Below, piece after piece: positions 1-5,584 of a stretch of 7,399 nucleotides of DNA (position 1 is its first letter; every line of letters begins with the position of its first letter). Below the pieces are notes generated by a model, which was not told where the DNA came from, did no database searches, and saw nothing but the letters and a program-made list of their open reading frames with translations. Location: contig JAGTWP010000064.1 of assembly GCA_018260755.1 (NCBI GenBank), positions 1-7,399 on the forward strand, read 5' to 3'. Origin of the DNA: Candidatus Altarchaeum sp. Lineage in GTDB: Archaea; Altiarchaeota; Altiarchaeia; Altiarchaeales; Altiarchaeaceae. Made by a program: the position numbers and the translations under genes.

Positions 1-113
1 CGGAAATTTGTGCGGAATTGACAGGATTTAAAATGTATATGTTCAAATTTATCCGAATATATTATTTATACTCTTTTAATAATTTATATTTTGAAATAAA
101 TTCAAAATTTTAA
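1..113 (+). pseudogene. Possible 3' remnant of a second HTH-propeller gene
   Basis: Bases 1-20 match bases 286-305 of the downstream gene at 18 of 20 positions. The offset (285) is a multiple of three, so both lie in the same frame. Both mismatches are synonymous (GCG/GCA for Ala, TTG/CTG for Leu), and both copies read E-I-C-A-E-L, part of the HTH. After base 20 the similarity stops. The frame stays open to TAA at 111-113 but gives an AT-driven, meaningless sequence. I infer the decayed or truncated end of a paralogue or a partial tandem duplication. The window starts too late to see the rest, and a 20-base match could still be chance. Confidence 0.3.
81..90 (+). promoter_or_regulatory. Likely archaeal TATA box for the HTH-propeller gene
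   Basis: The stretch AATTTATATT lies about 33-42 nt before the ATG at 123. Archaeal TATA boxes sit about 25-30 nt before the transcription start, so the transcript would begin near 111-115 and have a very short leader. No Shine-Dalgarno-like sequence precedes the ATG, which fits leaderless or near-leaderless translation. The region is AT-rich throughout and a second candidate (TTTATAC, 65-71) is nearby, so the exact box is uncertain. Confidence 0.35.
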
Positions 114-122
114 CAATCCAAA

Positions 123-2741
123 ATGAGCGAACATAAAAATAACGGGAGAATTGAGATAGAAAATAAAGGAAAAAAGATAATTGTAATGCCTCTTGATGAC
201 AATTCAAAGGAAATTTCACAGGTTCTGGCAAATGATACGGCACGGAAAATTTTATCATTGCTTTCGGAAAGGTCAATGACATTAACGGAAATTTGTGCAG
301 AACTGGAAATTCCTTTATCAAGCGGAGAATATAGTTTAAAGAAATTACAGGATACTGGCTTAATAAAGATTATAGGAACAAAACAAAGCGAAAGAAATGT
401 TGAGATGAAAATTTATGCTCCTGAAGAGAAATTTATCGTAATTGCACCAAAATCTCTGAAAAAAGAAGACACTATTTTTGCCTTAAAATCATTACTTCCT
501 TTACTCGCGATAGGGATTATTATTTTGGGATTTGGACTTTATATGGTAAATCAAAGCCAGATGCCATTTATTAATCTGATTGCTCCAAACCAAACATACA
601 ACAATATAACTAATACATTTTCCACAGAAGATGGATTTATGAAAAAATTTTCCTCACAAGAAGAACTTAACGCTTACATAAAATATTCTGCCGAAAGTAG
701 AAGTGGCTATTACAGGGGTTACGCGACTAAAGGTAAAGGTGGGAACATAATGTTAGCATCCCATGGAACAAGCAAAACATCCCTTACAAGTAGTAATACA
801 GGTTCTTCCACCTCTGACTTTTCGCAGACAAACATTCAGGTTGAAGGTGTTGATGAAGCAGACATTGTAAAAAATGACGGAAAATACATATATATCGTTT
901 CAGGCAGGAGTGTATTTATAATTGACGGATATCCTGCAAAAGATGCAAAAATTTTATCAGAAATTAAATTTGACGAACGTAGTACTCCGACGAAAATTTT
1001 TATAAATAAGGACAAACTGGTTGTTTTCACGCAGGAATACACTTACATTCCGCGTCCGGGATGCGAATACCTTGTCGCGCCGATGAAGACAAATATATCT
1101 ATAGCGATTTATGACATTTCAGACCGGAAAAATCCTAAAGTTGAGCGTGAAATAAAGTCAGACGGACAATACTTTGATTCAAGAATGCTCGGCGATTATG
1201 TGTATGTGATAATTAACGAACCGATATATTATCAGCCATGCCAGATTTATAAAGGCGCCGAAGTTGATATGAAATGTATCTCAAGCGACATTAAATTTCC
1301 CGAAGTAACAATAAACAACAAAAGAACTGATGAAAATTTCCCTGAAATTTACTACTGGGATGTTTTGGATAACTCGTATCATTGGACAACTGTTTTGTCA
1401 GTAGATACACAGGATAAGGATGCAAAACCAAACAAAAAGTTCTTTGTTATGGGTGATGCACAAAATATATATGTCTCGCCTGAAAATATATACATAACAA
1501 GAACAAAATGGATGAGCCAGCAGGAAATTTTGGAAAAGGTCTATGACGAAGTTATAATACCAAATCTTCCAAAGGATAAGCAGGATGAAATAAAAGAAAT
1601 AGAAAACTCAAACAAGAGTTTCTATGTTAAGAAATTTGAACGAATTCTTGTGATAAAAAATTATTTTGCTGGCATAGATGATAAAGAAAGGGAGGACTTT
1701 CAGAAGAAAATAAACGACAAAATGCAAGAAATTCAAAACGACCTTGAAAAGTATAGCGAGCAGACAATAATCAGCAGAATTGGAATAAAAGACGGAAGGA
1801 TTACTCCGAAAGCAAGTGGCAGTGTTCCCGGAACTATTCTTAACCAGTTTTCAATGGATGAGTATAACAAAAATTTCAGAATCGCAACAACAGCACAAAA
1901 ATATAGTGATAAACAGGCAAATAACATTTATGTTTTGGATAAAAATTTAAAGATTATCGGAAAAATTGAGGATATTGCACCCGGAGAGAGTATTTATTCG
2001 GTAAGGTTTATGGGCAAAAAGGCATATATGGTAACCTTTAAGCGAGTAGATCCGTTGTTTGTGATTGACTTGTCAAATCCGGAAAAGCCAGCACTTGTGG
2101 GAAAACTTAAAATACCGGGTTATTCTGACTACTTGCATCCTTATGATGAAAATCATTTAATTGGAATTGGTAAAGAAGTTGATGAGAGTATTGACGCAGA
2201 TAAAGTCCACAGTAGTGATGCGGTTTATTATACTGCTATCCAGGGAGTGAAACTTGCATTATTTGATGTAACTGATATTGAGCATCCGGTTGAAATGTAC
2301 AAGGTGGTTATTGGTGATCGCGGGACAGAATCCGAGGCAACACAGGATCACAAAGCATTTTTATTTGACAAAGAAAAAAATTTACTCGTTATTCCAATAC
2401 GACTTGCTGAAATATCAGATGCACAGAAAAAATCAGCTGACTGGAAGAATATGGAGGGAGAATTCACATTTCAGGGAGCATACATTTATAATATTTCATT
2501 GGATAATGGTTTCAAATTACTGGGAAGAGTGACGCACATAGATGATCAGAAAGATCAGGAAGAACTTATGAAAAGCGGATATTACTTTAATTCGCCATAC
2601 TCTGTTAGAAGGTCACTTTTTATGGATGATGTTTTGTATACGATTTCAAACAAGAAGGTGAAGATGAATGATTTAAAGAATATTAGTTATATCAATGAAG
2701 TTGGATTGTCTTATGAAGATTATTATGATGGAAGAATCTAA
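123..2741 (+). CDS. Membrane-anchored HTH protein with extracellular beta-propeller domain (Beta_propel, PF09826 type)
   Basis: The 872-residue product has three parts. Residues about 34-105 form an ArsR-like winged helix-turn-helix (TLTEICAELEIP, then SLKKLQDTGLIKI as recognition helix and wing). Residues about 120-142 form one hydrophobic membrane segment (LLPLLAIGIIILGFGLYMV). The rest, from about 236, is a secreted-type beta-propeller with family hallmarks: VEGVDEADIVKNDGKYIY (about 240-257), SVPGTILNQFSMDEY (567-581), VDPLFVIDLSNPEKP (642-656), IPGYSDYLHPYDENHLIGIG (664-683), DHKAFLFDKEKNLLVIP (742-758), and a closing RRSLFMDDVLYTIS (829-842). The C-terminus looks complete. A charged, helix-rich stretch at about 465-550 interrupts the blades and is common in archaeal members. 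There is no signal peptide. Membrane topology is inferred to be N-terminus in, so the protein could sense something outside and act on DNA directly. The ligand and target genes are unknown. Cys373 and Cys385 could form an external disulfide. Confidence 0.9.
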   Translation: MSEHKNNGRIEIENKGKKIIVMPLDDNSKEISQVLANDTARKILSLLSERSMTLTEICAELEIPLSSGEYSLKKLQDTGLIKIIGTKQSERNVEMKIYAPEEKFIVIAPKSLKKEDTIFALKSLLPLLAIGIIILGFGLYMVNQSQMPFINLIAPNQTYNNITNTFSTEDGFMKKFSSQEELNAYIKYSAESRSGYYRGYATKGKGGNIMLASHGTSKTSLTSSNTGSSTSDFSQTNIQVEGVDEADIVKNDGKYIYIVSGRSVFIIDGYPAKDAKILSEIKFDERSTPTKIFINKDKLVVFTQEYTYIPRPGCEYLVAPMKTNISIAIYDISDRKNPKVEREIKSDGQYFDSRMLGDYVYVIINEPIYYQPCQIYKGAEVDMKCISSDIKFPEVTINNKRTDENFPEIYYWDVLDNSYHWTTVLSVDTQDKDAKPNKKFFVMGDAQNIYVSPENIYITRTKWMSQQEILEKVYDEVIIPNLPKDKQDEIKEIENSNKSFYVKKFERILVIKNYFAGIDDKEREDFQKKINDKMQEIQNDLEKYSEQTIISRIGIKDGRITPKASGSVPGTILNQFSMDEYNKNFRIATTAQKYSDKQANNIYVLDKNLKIIGKIEDIAPGESIYSVRFMGKKAYMVTFKRVDPLFVIDLSNPEKPALVGKLKIPGYSDYLHPYDENHLIGIGKEVDESIDADKVHSSDAVYYTAIQGVKLALFDVTDIEHPVEMYKVVIGDRGTESEATQDHKAFLFDKEKNLLVIPIRLAEISDAQKKSADWKNMEGEFTFQGAYIYNISLDNGFKLLGRVTHIDDQKDQEELMKSGYYFNSPYSVRRSLFMDDVLYTISNKKVKMNDLKNISYINEVGLSYEDYYDGRI

Positions 2742-2840
2742 ATTTTGTTAAGGACAACACCATAAAAATTTCCCATTGTGGTAAAACTCGCAGATGTTGG
2801 AAGACATATAAGTTGTGGTTGGAAAAGGAAGAAAATGCCT

Positions 2841-2907
2841 TAAAAGGGTATGAAGGTTTATTTATTTGCAGAACAAATATTAGTTGTTGAAAGTTCATAC
2901 CTTTTTA
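2841..2907. repeat. Long inverted repeat between convergent genes (bidirectional terminator, structured RNA or small element)
   Basis: Arms 2841-2854 and 2894-2907 pair over 14 positions with a single G-T wobble (G2846 with T2902). Within the 39-nt loop, TATTTG (2863-2868) and CAAATA (2874-2879) form an inner 6-bp hairpin with a 5-nt loop. The 3' arm runs into a T-rich stretch. The repeat lies between the ends of two convergent genes (2741 and 2920), so a terminator acting on both strands is the simple reading. The long arms and internal hairpin also allow a small RNA or a miniature inverted-repeat element. No coding potential was seen in 2742-2919. Confidence 0.55.
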
Positions 2908-2919
2908 GATTTCAAATTT

Positions 2920-4080
2920 TTAAATTTTCCTAAATATTAGTATTCTTTCACCTTCGCTTTTATTTTCCTTTGTTGCGTATCTGTAAAATTTATCCTCTAA
3001 TACCATATTATAATTTTTTGCTCTCTCAATTAATTCATTGGCAAATTTAAACCTTACATTTTTTATTTTTCTGTCTTTATCTATAATCATACCACATACT
3101 CCGTTGCTTTTTAGAACTCTTGAAATTTCCGAAATTGCATTTTCCATGTCCTTAAAATAAATTTCTATCGCCATTAACTTTTTACTTGCATCGCTGCTTC
3201 CGGTTCCGTCTATTTCCTTATCAACTCCTATATAATTTTTTTCATCAACTTTCTCATTGAGCAAGGTCATTTCTATCTGGTGGATTTTTATATAGTTTAA
3301 CGCATTTAAATATGGAGGAGATGTAACAACCAAATCAATTGTATGAGTGTCAAGGGAAATTTTCTTTGCATTTTCGGGCTCGTTCCGAAAATCTCCGAAC
3401 GAAGTGAGGTAATCGCAATTAAGCACTTCTGCAAACACATCCGTATTAAGAGATGTAAGTTTTTTTAAATTTACACAAACGGTTTTCTTAAAAATTTCAA
3501 ACACATTTATTGTATCTTTTTTCTCTCTTACTCTTCTTACCTTAGATGCATCAATATTTGCACAGGACTTTACAATAGAAAGCAGGCAGACAAGTAAAAA
3601 ATTTCTTATATCCCCCGTATAATTTTCATAAATTTCTTTTCGTATCTTTAAGAGCTGCATTAAATTTTCCCTGTTAAAAAGATAACCGTATTCAAATTTT
3701 TTGCATTCCTCTGTAATTTCATCAAAATTGTCAAAATCCGGATTTATATTTGTAATTCTTATTAACTCATCATTGCTCATACTTATTTTTTTTGTTTTTA
3801 CCTTTGTAACTAATCGTGCAATCGGATTTATATCTATTCCGTAAGAGTTACGATGCAGTAAATTTGCCTCAACTAATGTTGTTCCACTGCCGCAAAAAGG
3901 GTCTAAAACAACATCGTACTTTTTTGAAAATTTCTCAATTAAAAATCTCGGAATTTGGGGGACAAATTGTCCAGGATATCTGTATAAATGATGGGTCGCA
4001 TAATTTGTTTCTTCTTCTCCGATTCTCCTGAAAATTGTTTTTTCAGACATGTTAAATTTTGACTTTGGTTTCTGTGGCAT
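2920..4080 (-). CDS. Site-specific DNA methyltransferase, amino-group (N6-adenine or N4-cytosine) type, motif order I then IV
   Basis: The product (386 residues) has the S-adenosylmethionine motif I DPFCGSGTT at 60-68, followed by GIDINP at 81-86 (motif II, acidic residue binding the ribose). The catalytic motif IV is TSPPY at 253-257. The segment RYPGQFVPQIPRFLIEKF (34-51) before motif I resembles motif X. TSPPY indicates methylation of an exocyclic amino group on DNA; DPFCGTGG/DPPY-type tRNA methyltransferases differ. The order X-I-II-IV differs from the common beta class (IV before I) and matches a permuted or alpha-like layout. ATG at 4080 lies 3 nt after the pop5 stop, so it is probably translated from the same transcript. 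A second ATG (residue 11, 4050) is possible, and neither has a clear ribosome binding site. No restriction enzyme gene is adjacent, so it looks like an orphan methylase. Residues about 225-238 are encoded by a palindromic repeat. Confidence 0.85.
   Translation of the reverse strand: MPQKPKSKFNMSEKTIFRRIGEEETNYATHHLYRYPGQFVPQIPRFLIEKFSKKYDVVLDPFCGSGTTLVEANLLHRNSYGIDINPIARLVTKVKTKKISMSNDELIRITNINPDFDNFDEITEECKKFEYGYLFNRENLMQLLKIRKEIYENYTGDIRNFLLVCLLSIVKSCANIDASKVRRVREKKDTINVFEIFKKTVCVNLKKLTSLNTDVFAEVLNCDYLTSFGDFRNEPENAKKISLDTHTIDLVVTSPPYLNALNYIKIHQIEMTLLNEKVDEKNYIGVDKEIDGTGSSDASKKLMAIEIYFKDMENAISEISRVLKSNGVCGMIIDKDRKIKNVRFKFANELIERAKNYNMVLEDKFYRYATKENKSEGERILIFRKI
3370..3408 (-). repeat. Palindromic repeat element inside the methyltransferase coding sequence (copy 1)
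   Basis: On the minus strand this 39-nt segment reads CTCACTTCGTTCG (3408-3396), three bases, then ATTTTCGG (3392-3385), a 7-nt loop and CCGAAAAT (3377-3370), a perfect 8-bp stem. The same order, a 13-nt identical head, three bases, then a hairpin with ATTTTC and GAAAAT outer arms, occurs in the intergenic region at 7294-7331 on the plus strand. The segment is exactly 13 codons long and keeps the reading frame. It lies between the cofactor domain and the TSPPY motif. Confidence 0.55.
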
Positions 4081-4083
4081 TTT

Positions 4084-4632
4084 TTAAATTTTATCGCCTG
4101 TCTTGTTTTTATCGCCTGTCTTGTTTTTATCGCCTGTTTTGTTTTTATCGCCTGTCTTGTTTTTATCATCCGTTTTGTTTTTATCATCCGTTTTGTTTTT
4201 ATCATCCGTTTTGTTTTTATCATCCGTTTTGTTTTTATCATTTGTTTTGTTTTTATCATTTGTTTTGTTCCATATCGCCTTTTCAACTGATTTTAAAGAC
4301 ATGATAATTTCTTTTGCCTTCTTTATACTTCCAGTTGTGTTTAGCGGAATAACTGAAATTTTTGTTTCGCTTATTGTGGAAAGCAAAGATAATGCAACAA
4401 CAACATCGTCTTTGGTTTTGTGAGTTGTCTTTAAAATTCCAAGTCCGAAATTTTCATTCCAGTCAATAAGATAAACATTTGCGTCGCTCATTCCTTTATC
4501 ACCCAAAAACGAATGAATTGTATATAAACAACCCCTTAAAATTTCTTCCTTTGAAAATTGCCGGTCTTTTTCTGAAACAACTTTGAAAATTACATATCTT
4601 TTTCTTTCCCTTATTCCTGGCGGTAATTTCAT
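4084..4632 (-). CDS. rnp2: Ribonuclease P protein component 2 (Pop5 family) with repetitive C-terminal tail
   Basis: Pop5 is a protein subunit of archaeal RNase P, which trims the 5' leaders of tRNA precursors. I start at ATG 4632 because a longer reading from 4701 would translate through the tRNA-Val gene. That gives 182 residues. Residues 1-115 match Pop5: LPPGIRERKRYVIFKV (3-18), a helix with KEEILRGCLYTIHSFLG (28-44), LGILKTTHKTKDDVVVALSLL (64-84) and the closing VIPLNTTGSIKKAKEI (94-109). Typical Pop5 proteins are about 110-130 residues. Here residues 122-181 add ten hexapeptides NKT(N/D/G)DK, lysine-rich and probably disordered. The start lies 10 nt after the tRNA-Val gene with no Shine-Dalgarno sequence, so the mRNA is probably made with the tRNA. 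The methyltransferase follows after 3 nt. In many archaea pop5 sits in the exosome/proteasome cluster, which is not seen here. Confidence 0.87.
   Translation of the reverse strand: MKLPPGIRERKRYVIFKVVSEKDRQFSKEEILRGCLYTIHSFLGDKGMSDANVYLIDWNENFGLGILKTTHKTKDDVVVALSLLSTISETKISVIPLNTTGSIKKAKEIIMSLKSVEKAIWNKTNDKNKTNDKNKTDDKNKTDDKNKTDDKNKTDDKNKTGDKNKTGDKNKTGDKNKTGDKI
4093..4269 (-). repeat. Ten tandem 18-bp repeats encoding the Pop5 tail
   Basis: Nine complete 18-bp units and one of 15 bp lie head to tail without gaps. On the plus strand units 4093-4164 read ATCGCCTGTCTTGTTTTT (one with TTTT instead of CTTG at the centre), units 4165-4236 read ATCATCCGTTTTGTTTTT, and units 4237-4269 read ATCATTTGTTTTGTT(TTT). 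In translation order the variable residue is N, N, D, D, D, D, G, G, G, G, encoded AAT, GAT, GGC. Because the unit is a multiple of three, copy-number change keeps the frame. These are contiguous tandem repeats with no spacers. Confidence 0.95.
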
Positions 4633-4642
4633 TTTTGTAAGG

Positions 4643-4715
4643 TGGGCTCGCCCGGATTCGGACCGGGGATCTTCTGCATGTGAAGCAGACGTCATAACCA
4701 CTGGACTACAAGCCC
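4643..4715 (-). tRNA. tRNA-Val (anticodon CAC)
   Basis: The 73-nt minus-strand sequence folds as a standard cloverleaf. The acceptor stem is GGGCTTG with CGAGCCC, containing one T-G pair. The D-stem is short (GTC with GAC). The anticodon stem is TCTGC/GCAGA around the loop TTCACAT, giving anticodon CAC for valine GTG codons. The variable loop is AGATC, the T-stem is CCCGG/CCGGG with loop TCCGAAT, and the discriminator is A. The DNA continues CCTT, so the final CCA is not fully encoded and must be completed by the nucleotidyltransferase. There is no intron. The pop5 start codon lies 10 nt downstream. Confidence 0.95.
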
Positions 4716-4800
4716 TTTAAATTTTAACGACATCTATTACAAATTATGCTTTTGTTTTAAAATTTTGTTTAAATTTTTCCTTTACTTTGAACACAAATTT

Positions 4801-5460
4801 TTACAATATAAATTCAACCTCATCCGCATTTATCATTACCTTTGAAAATTCATCTTCGTTAATTCTCGGACATGCCGTATTTATGTATGCATCAACTTCA
4901 AATCCCAACAAATTAGAATCATTTATATCGTTTCCTGCAAATATAAATGCCTTCCTACCTGCTGATTCTATTTTTTCCTTCAACTGAAATGCCTTTTCTA
5001 CATTATTTTGATATGTTCTTAAAGAAACGAGAATTCCAAAAGTATGTGCAAGTGATGCCTTTGCTATTCTTGAATATCTTTTCCTTTTCATTAAATTTAT
5101 TTGAGCATCTGAAATTTTTGTTATGGCATCTGAAATCGGATCCAAAATCAATACATCTTTCCCAATCTGTGCCTTTAAATTATAAGGATGAAATTTTCCC
5201 GAGCCGACATATATAAATTTTTCAACTTCATTCTCATATTTTTTTGCATTCGCAACATCACAGCCCAAAATTTTCCCGCAAATAATTGCCTGCTTTTTAT
5301 TTTCTTCAAGAAATTTTTTTAACTGACGTGCATTTTTTTCATGCTGAATGACATAAGTAATTCCTATTTTTTCAACACCTTCCAAATACCTTAACAAGTC
5401 ATTCAACAAATCCCCTGAAATTTCTTTTGCATAATAACACGGAACGAACATTATTTCCAT
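4801..5460 (-). CDS. dph2: Dph2-family diphthamide synthase homologue lacking the N-terminal domain
   Basis: Archaeal Dph2 uses a [4Fe-4S] cluster and S-adenosylmethionine to put a 3-amino-3-carboxypropyl group on a histidine of elongation factor 2, the first step of diphthamide synthesis. The 219 residues match domains 2 and 3: FVPCYYAKEI (5-14), GITYVIQH (33-40), GKILGCDVANA (62-72, conserved second cysteine C67), YVGSGKFHP (84-92), LILDP (104-108), AHTFGILVS (138-146) and NTACPRINEDEF (194-205, third cysteine C197). Full-length archaeal proteins have about 330-345 residues. Roughly 90-100 N-terminal residues, with domain 1 and the first cluster cysteine, are absent, and the 124 nt to the next gene cannot hold them. 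Extra cysteines C8 and C61 are present. It could be one half of a split enzyme, a reduced form or a decaying gene, although the reading frame is intact. There is no Shine-Dalgarno sequence, so translation is probably leaderless. Confidence 0.82.
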   Translation of the reverse strand: MEIMFVPCYYAKEISGDLLNDLLRYLEGVEKIGITYVIQHEKNARQLKKFLEENKKQAIICGKILGCDVANAKKYENEVEKFIYVGSGKFHPYNLKAQIGKDVLILDPISDAITKISDAQINLMKRKRYSRIAKASLAHTFGILVSLRTYQNNVEKAFQLKEKIESAGRKAFIFAGNDINDSNLLGFEVDAYINTACPRINEDEFSKVMINADEVEFIL

Positions 5461-5469
5461 CCTGAAAAT

Positions 5470-5520
5470 TTATAAAATGTCAAAATTTATTAAAAAATTT
5501 AACTTTTTTTCATCTGCCAT
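5470..5520 (-). other. Sixteen-codon reading frame in frame with, and just before, the Dph2 homologue
   Basis: ATG 5520 opens MADEKKLNFLINFDIL and ends at TAA (5472-5470). Nine bases later, in the same frame, comes the ATG of the Dph2 homologue. Dph2 proteins often begin with a short lead-in of the form ...FDL/YDFD..., so NFDI could be the relic of the original N-terminus after loss of domain 1. It could equally be a chance short frame or a leader peptide. The evidence is weak. Confidence 0.2.
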
Positions 5521-5524
5521 TTTT

Positions 5525-5543
5525 AATTACATCTAATGTAATT
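5525..5543. repeat. 8-bp inverted repeat upstream of the Dph2 homologue
   Basis: AATTACAT (5525-5532) and ATGTAATT (5536-5543) form a perfect 8-bp dyad around CTA. It lies 65-83 bp before the Dph2-homologue start and 40-60 bp after the end of the alkyltransferase-endonuclease gene. It could be an operator or a weak hairpin terminator. Copies of TTTAATTA flank it (5543-5549, 5558-5565). Confidence 0.35.
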
Positions 5544-5584
5544 TAATTACGACGCGTTTTAATTAAAGTAGAATTTATTTGTTT

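Noticed and set aside
2278-2532. Plus-strand frame of 84 codons inside the propeller gene
   Set aside because: It is a shifted frame within a strongly supported conserved gene.
2692-2898. Minus-strand frame of 68 codons in the convergent gap
   Set aside because: It overlaps the end of the propeller gene, has AT-driven composition and no recognisable motif, and crosses the inverted repeat.
4093-4269. CRISPR array
   Set aside because: The 18-bp units are contiguous with no unique spacers and lie inside a coding frame.
3939-4286. Minus-strand frame reading repeated MIKTKR units
   Set aside because: It is the shifted frame of the same repeats and runs into the methyltransferase in the wrong frame.
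4059-4423. Open frames over the tandem repeats giving proteins of repeated FYRLSC or FLSPVL type
   Set aside because: They are antisense readings of the 18-bp repeats; a repeat length divisible by three keeps all frames open. The Pop5 frame explains the region.
2920-4632. Restriction-modification system
   Set aside because: Only the methyltransferase is present; its neighbour is the RNase P protein Pop5, not an endonuclease.
4633-4701. N-terminal extension of Pop5 to 4701
   Set aside because: The added residues would be translated from the tRNA-Val gene, and Pop5 homology begins right at ATG 4632.
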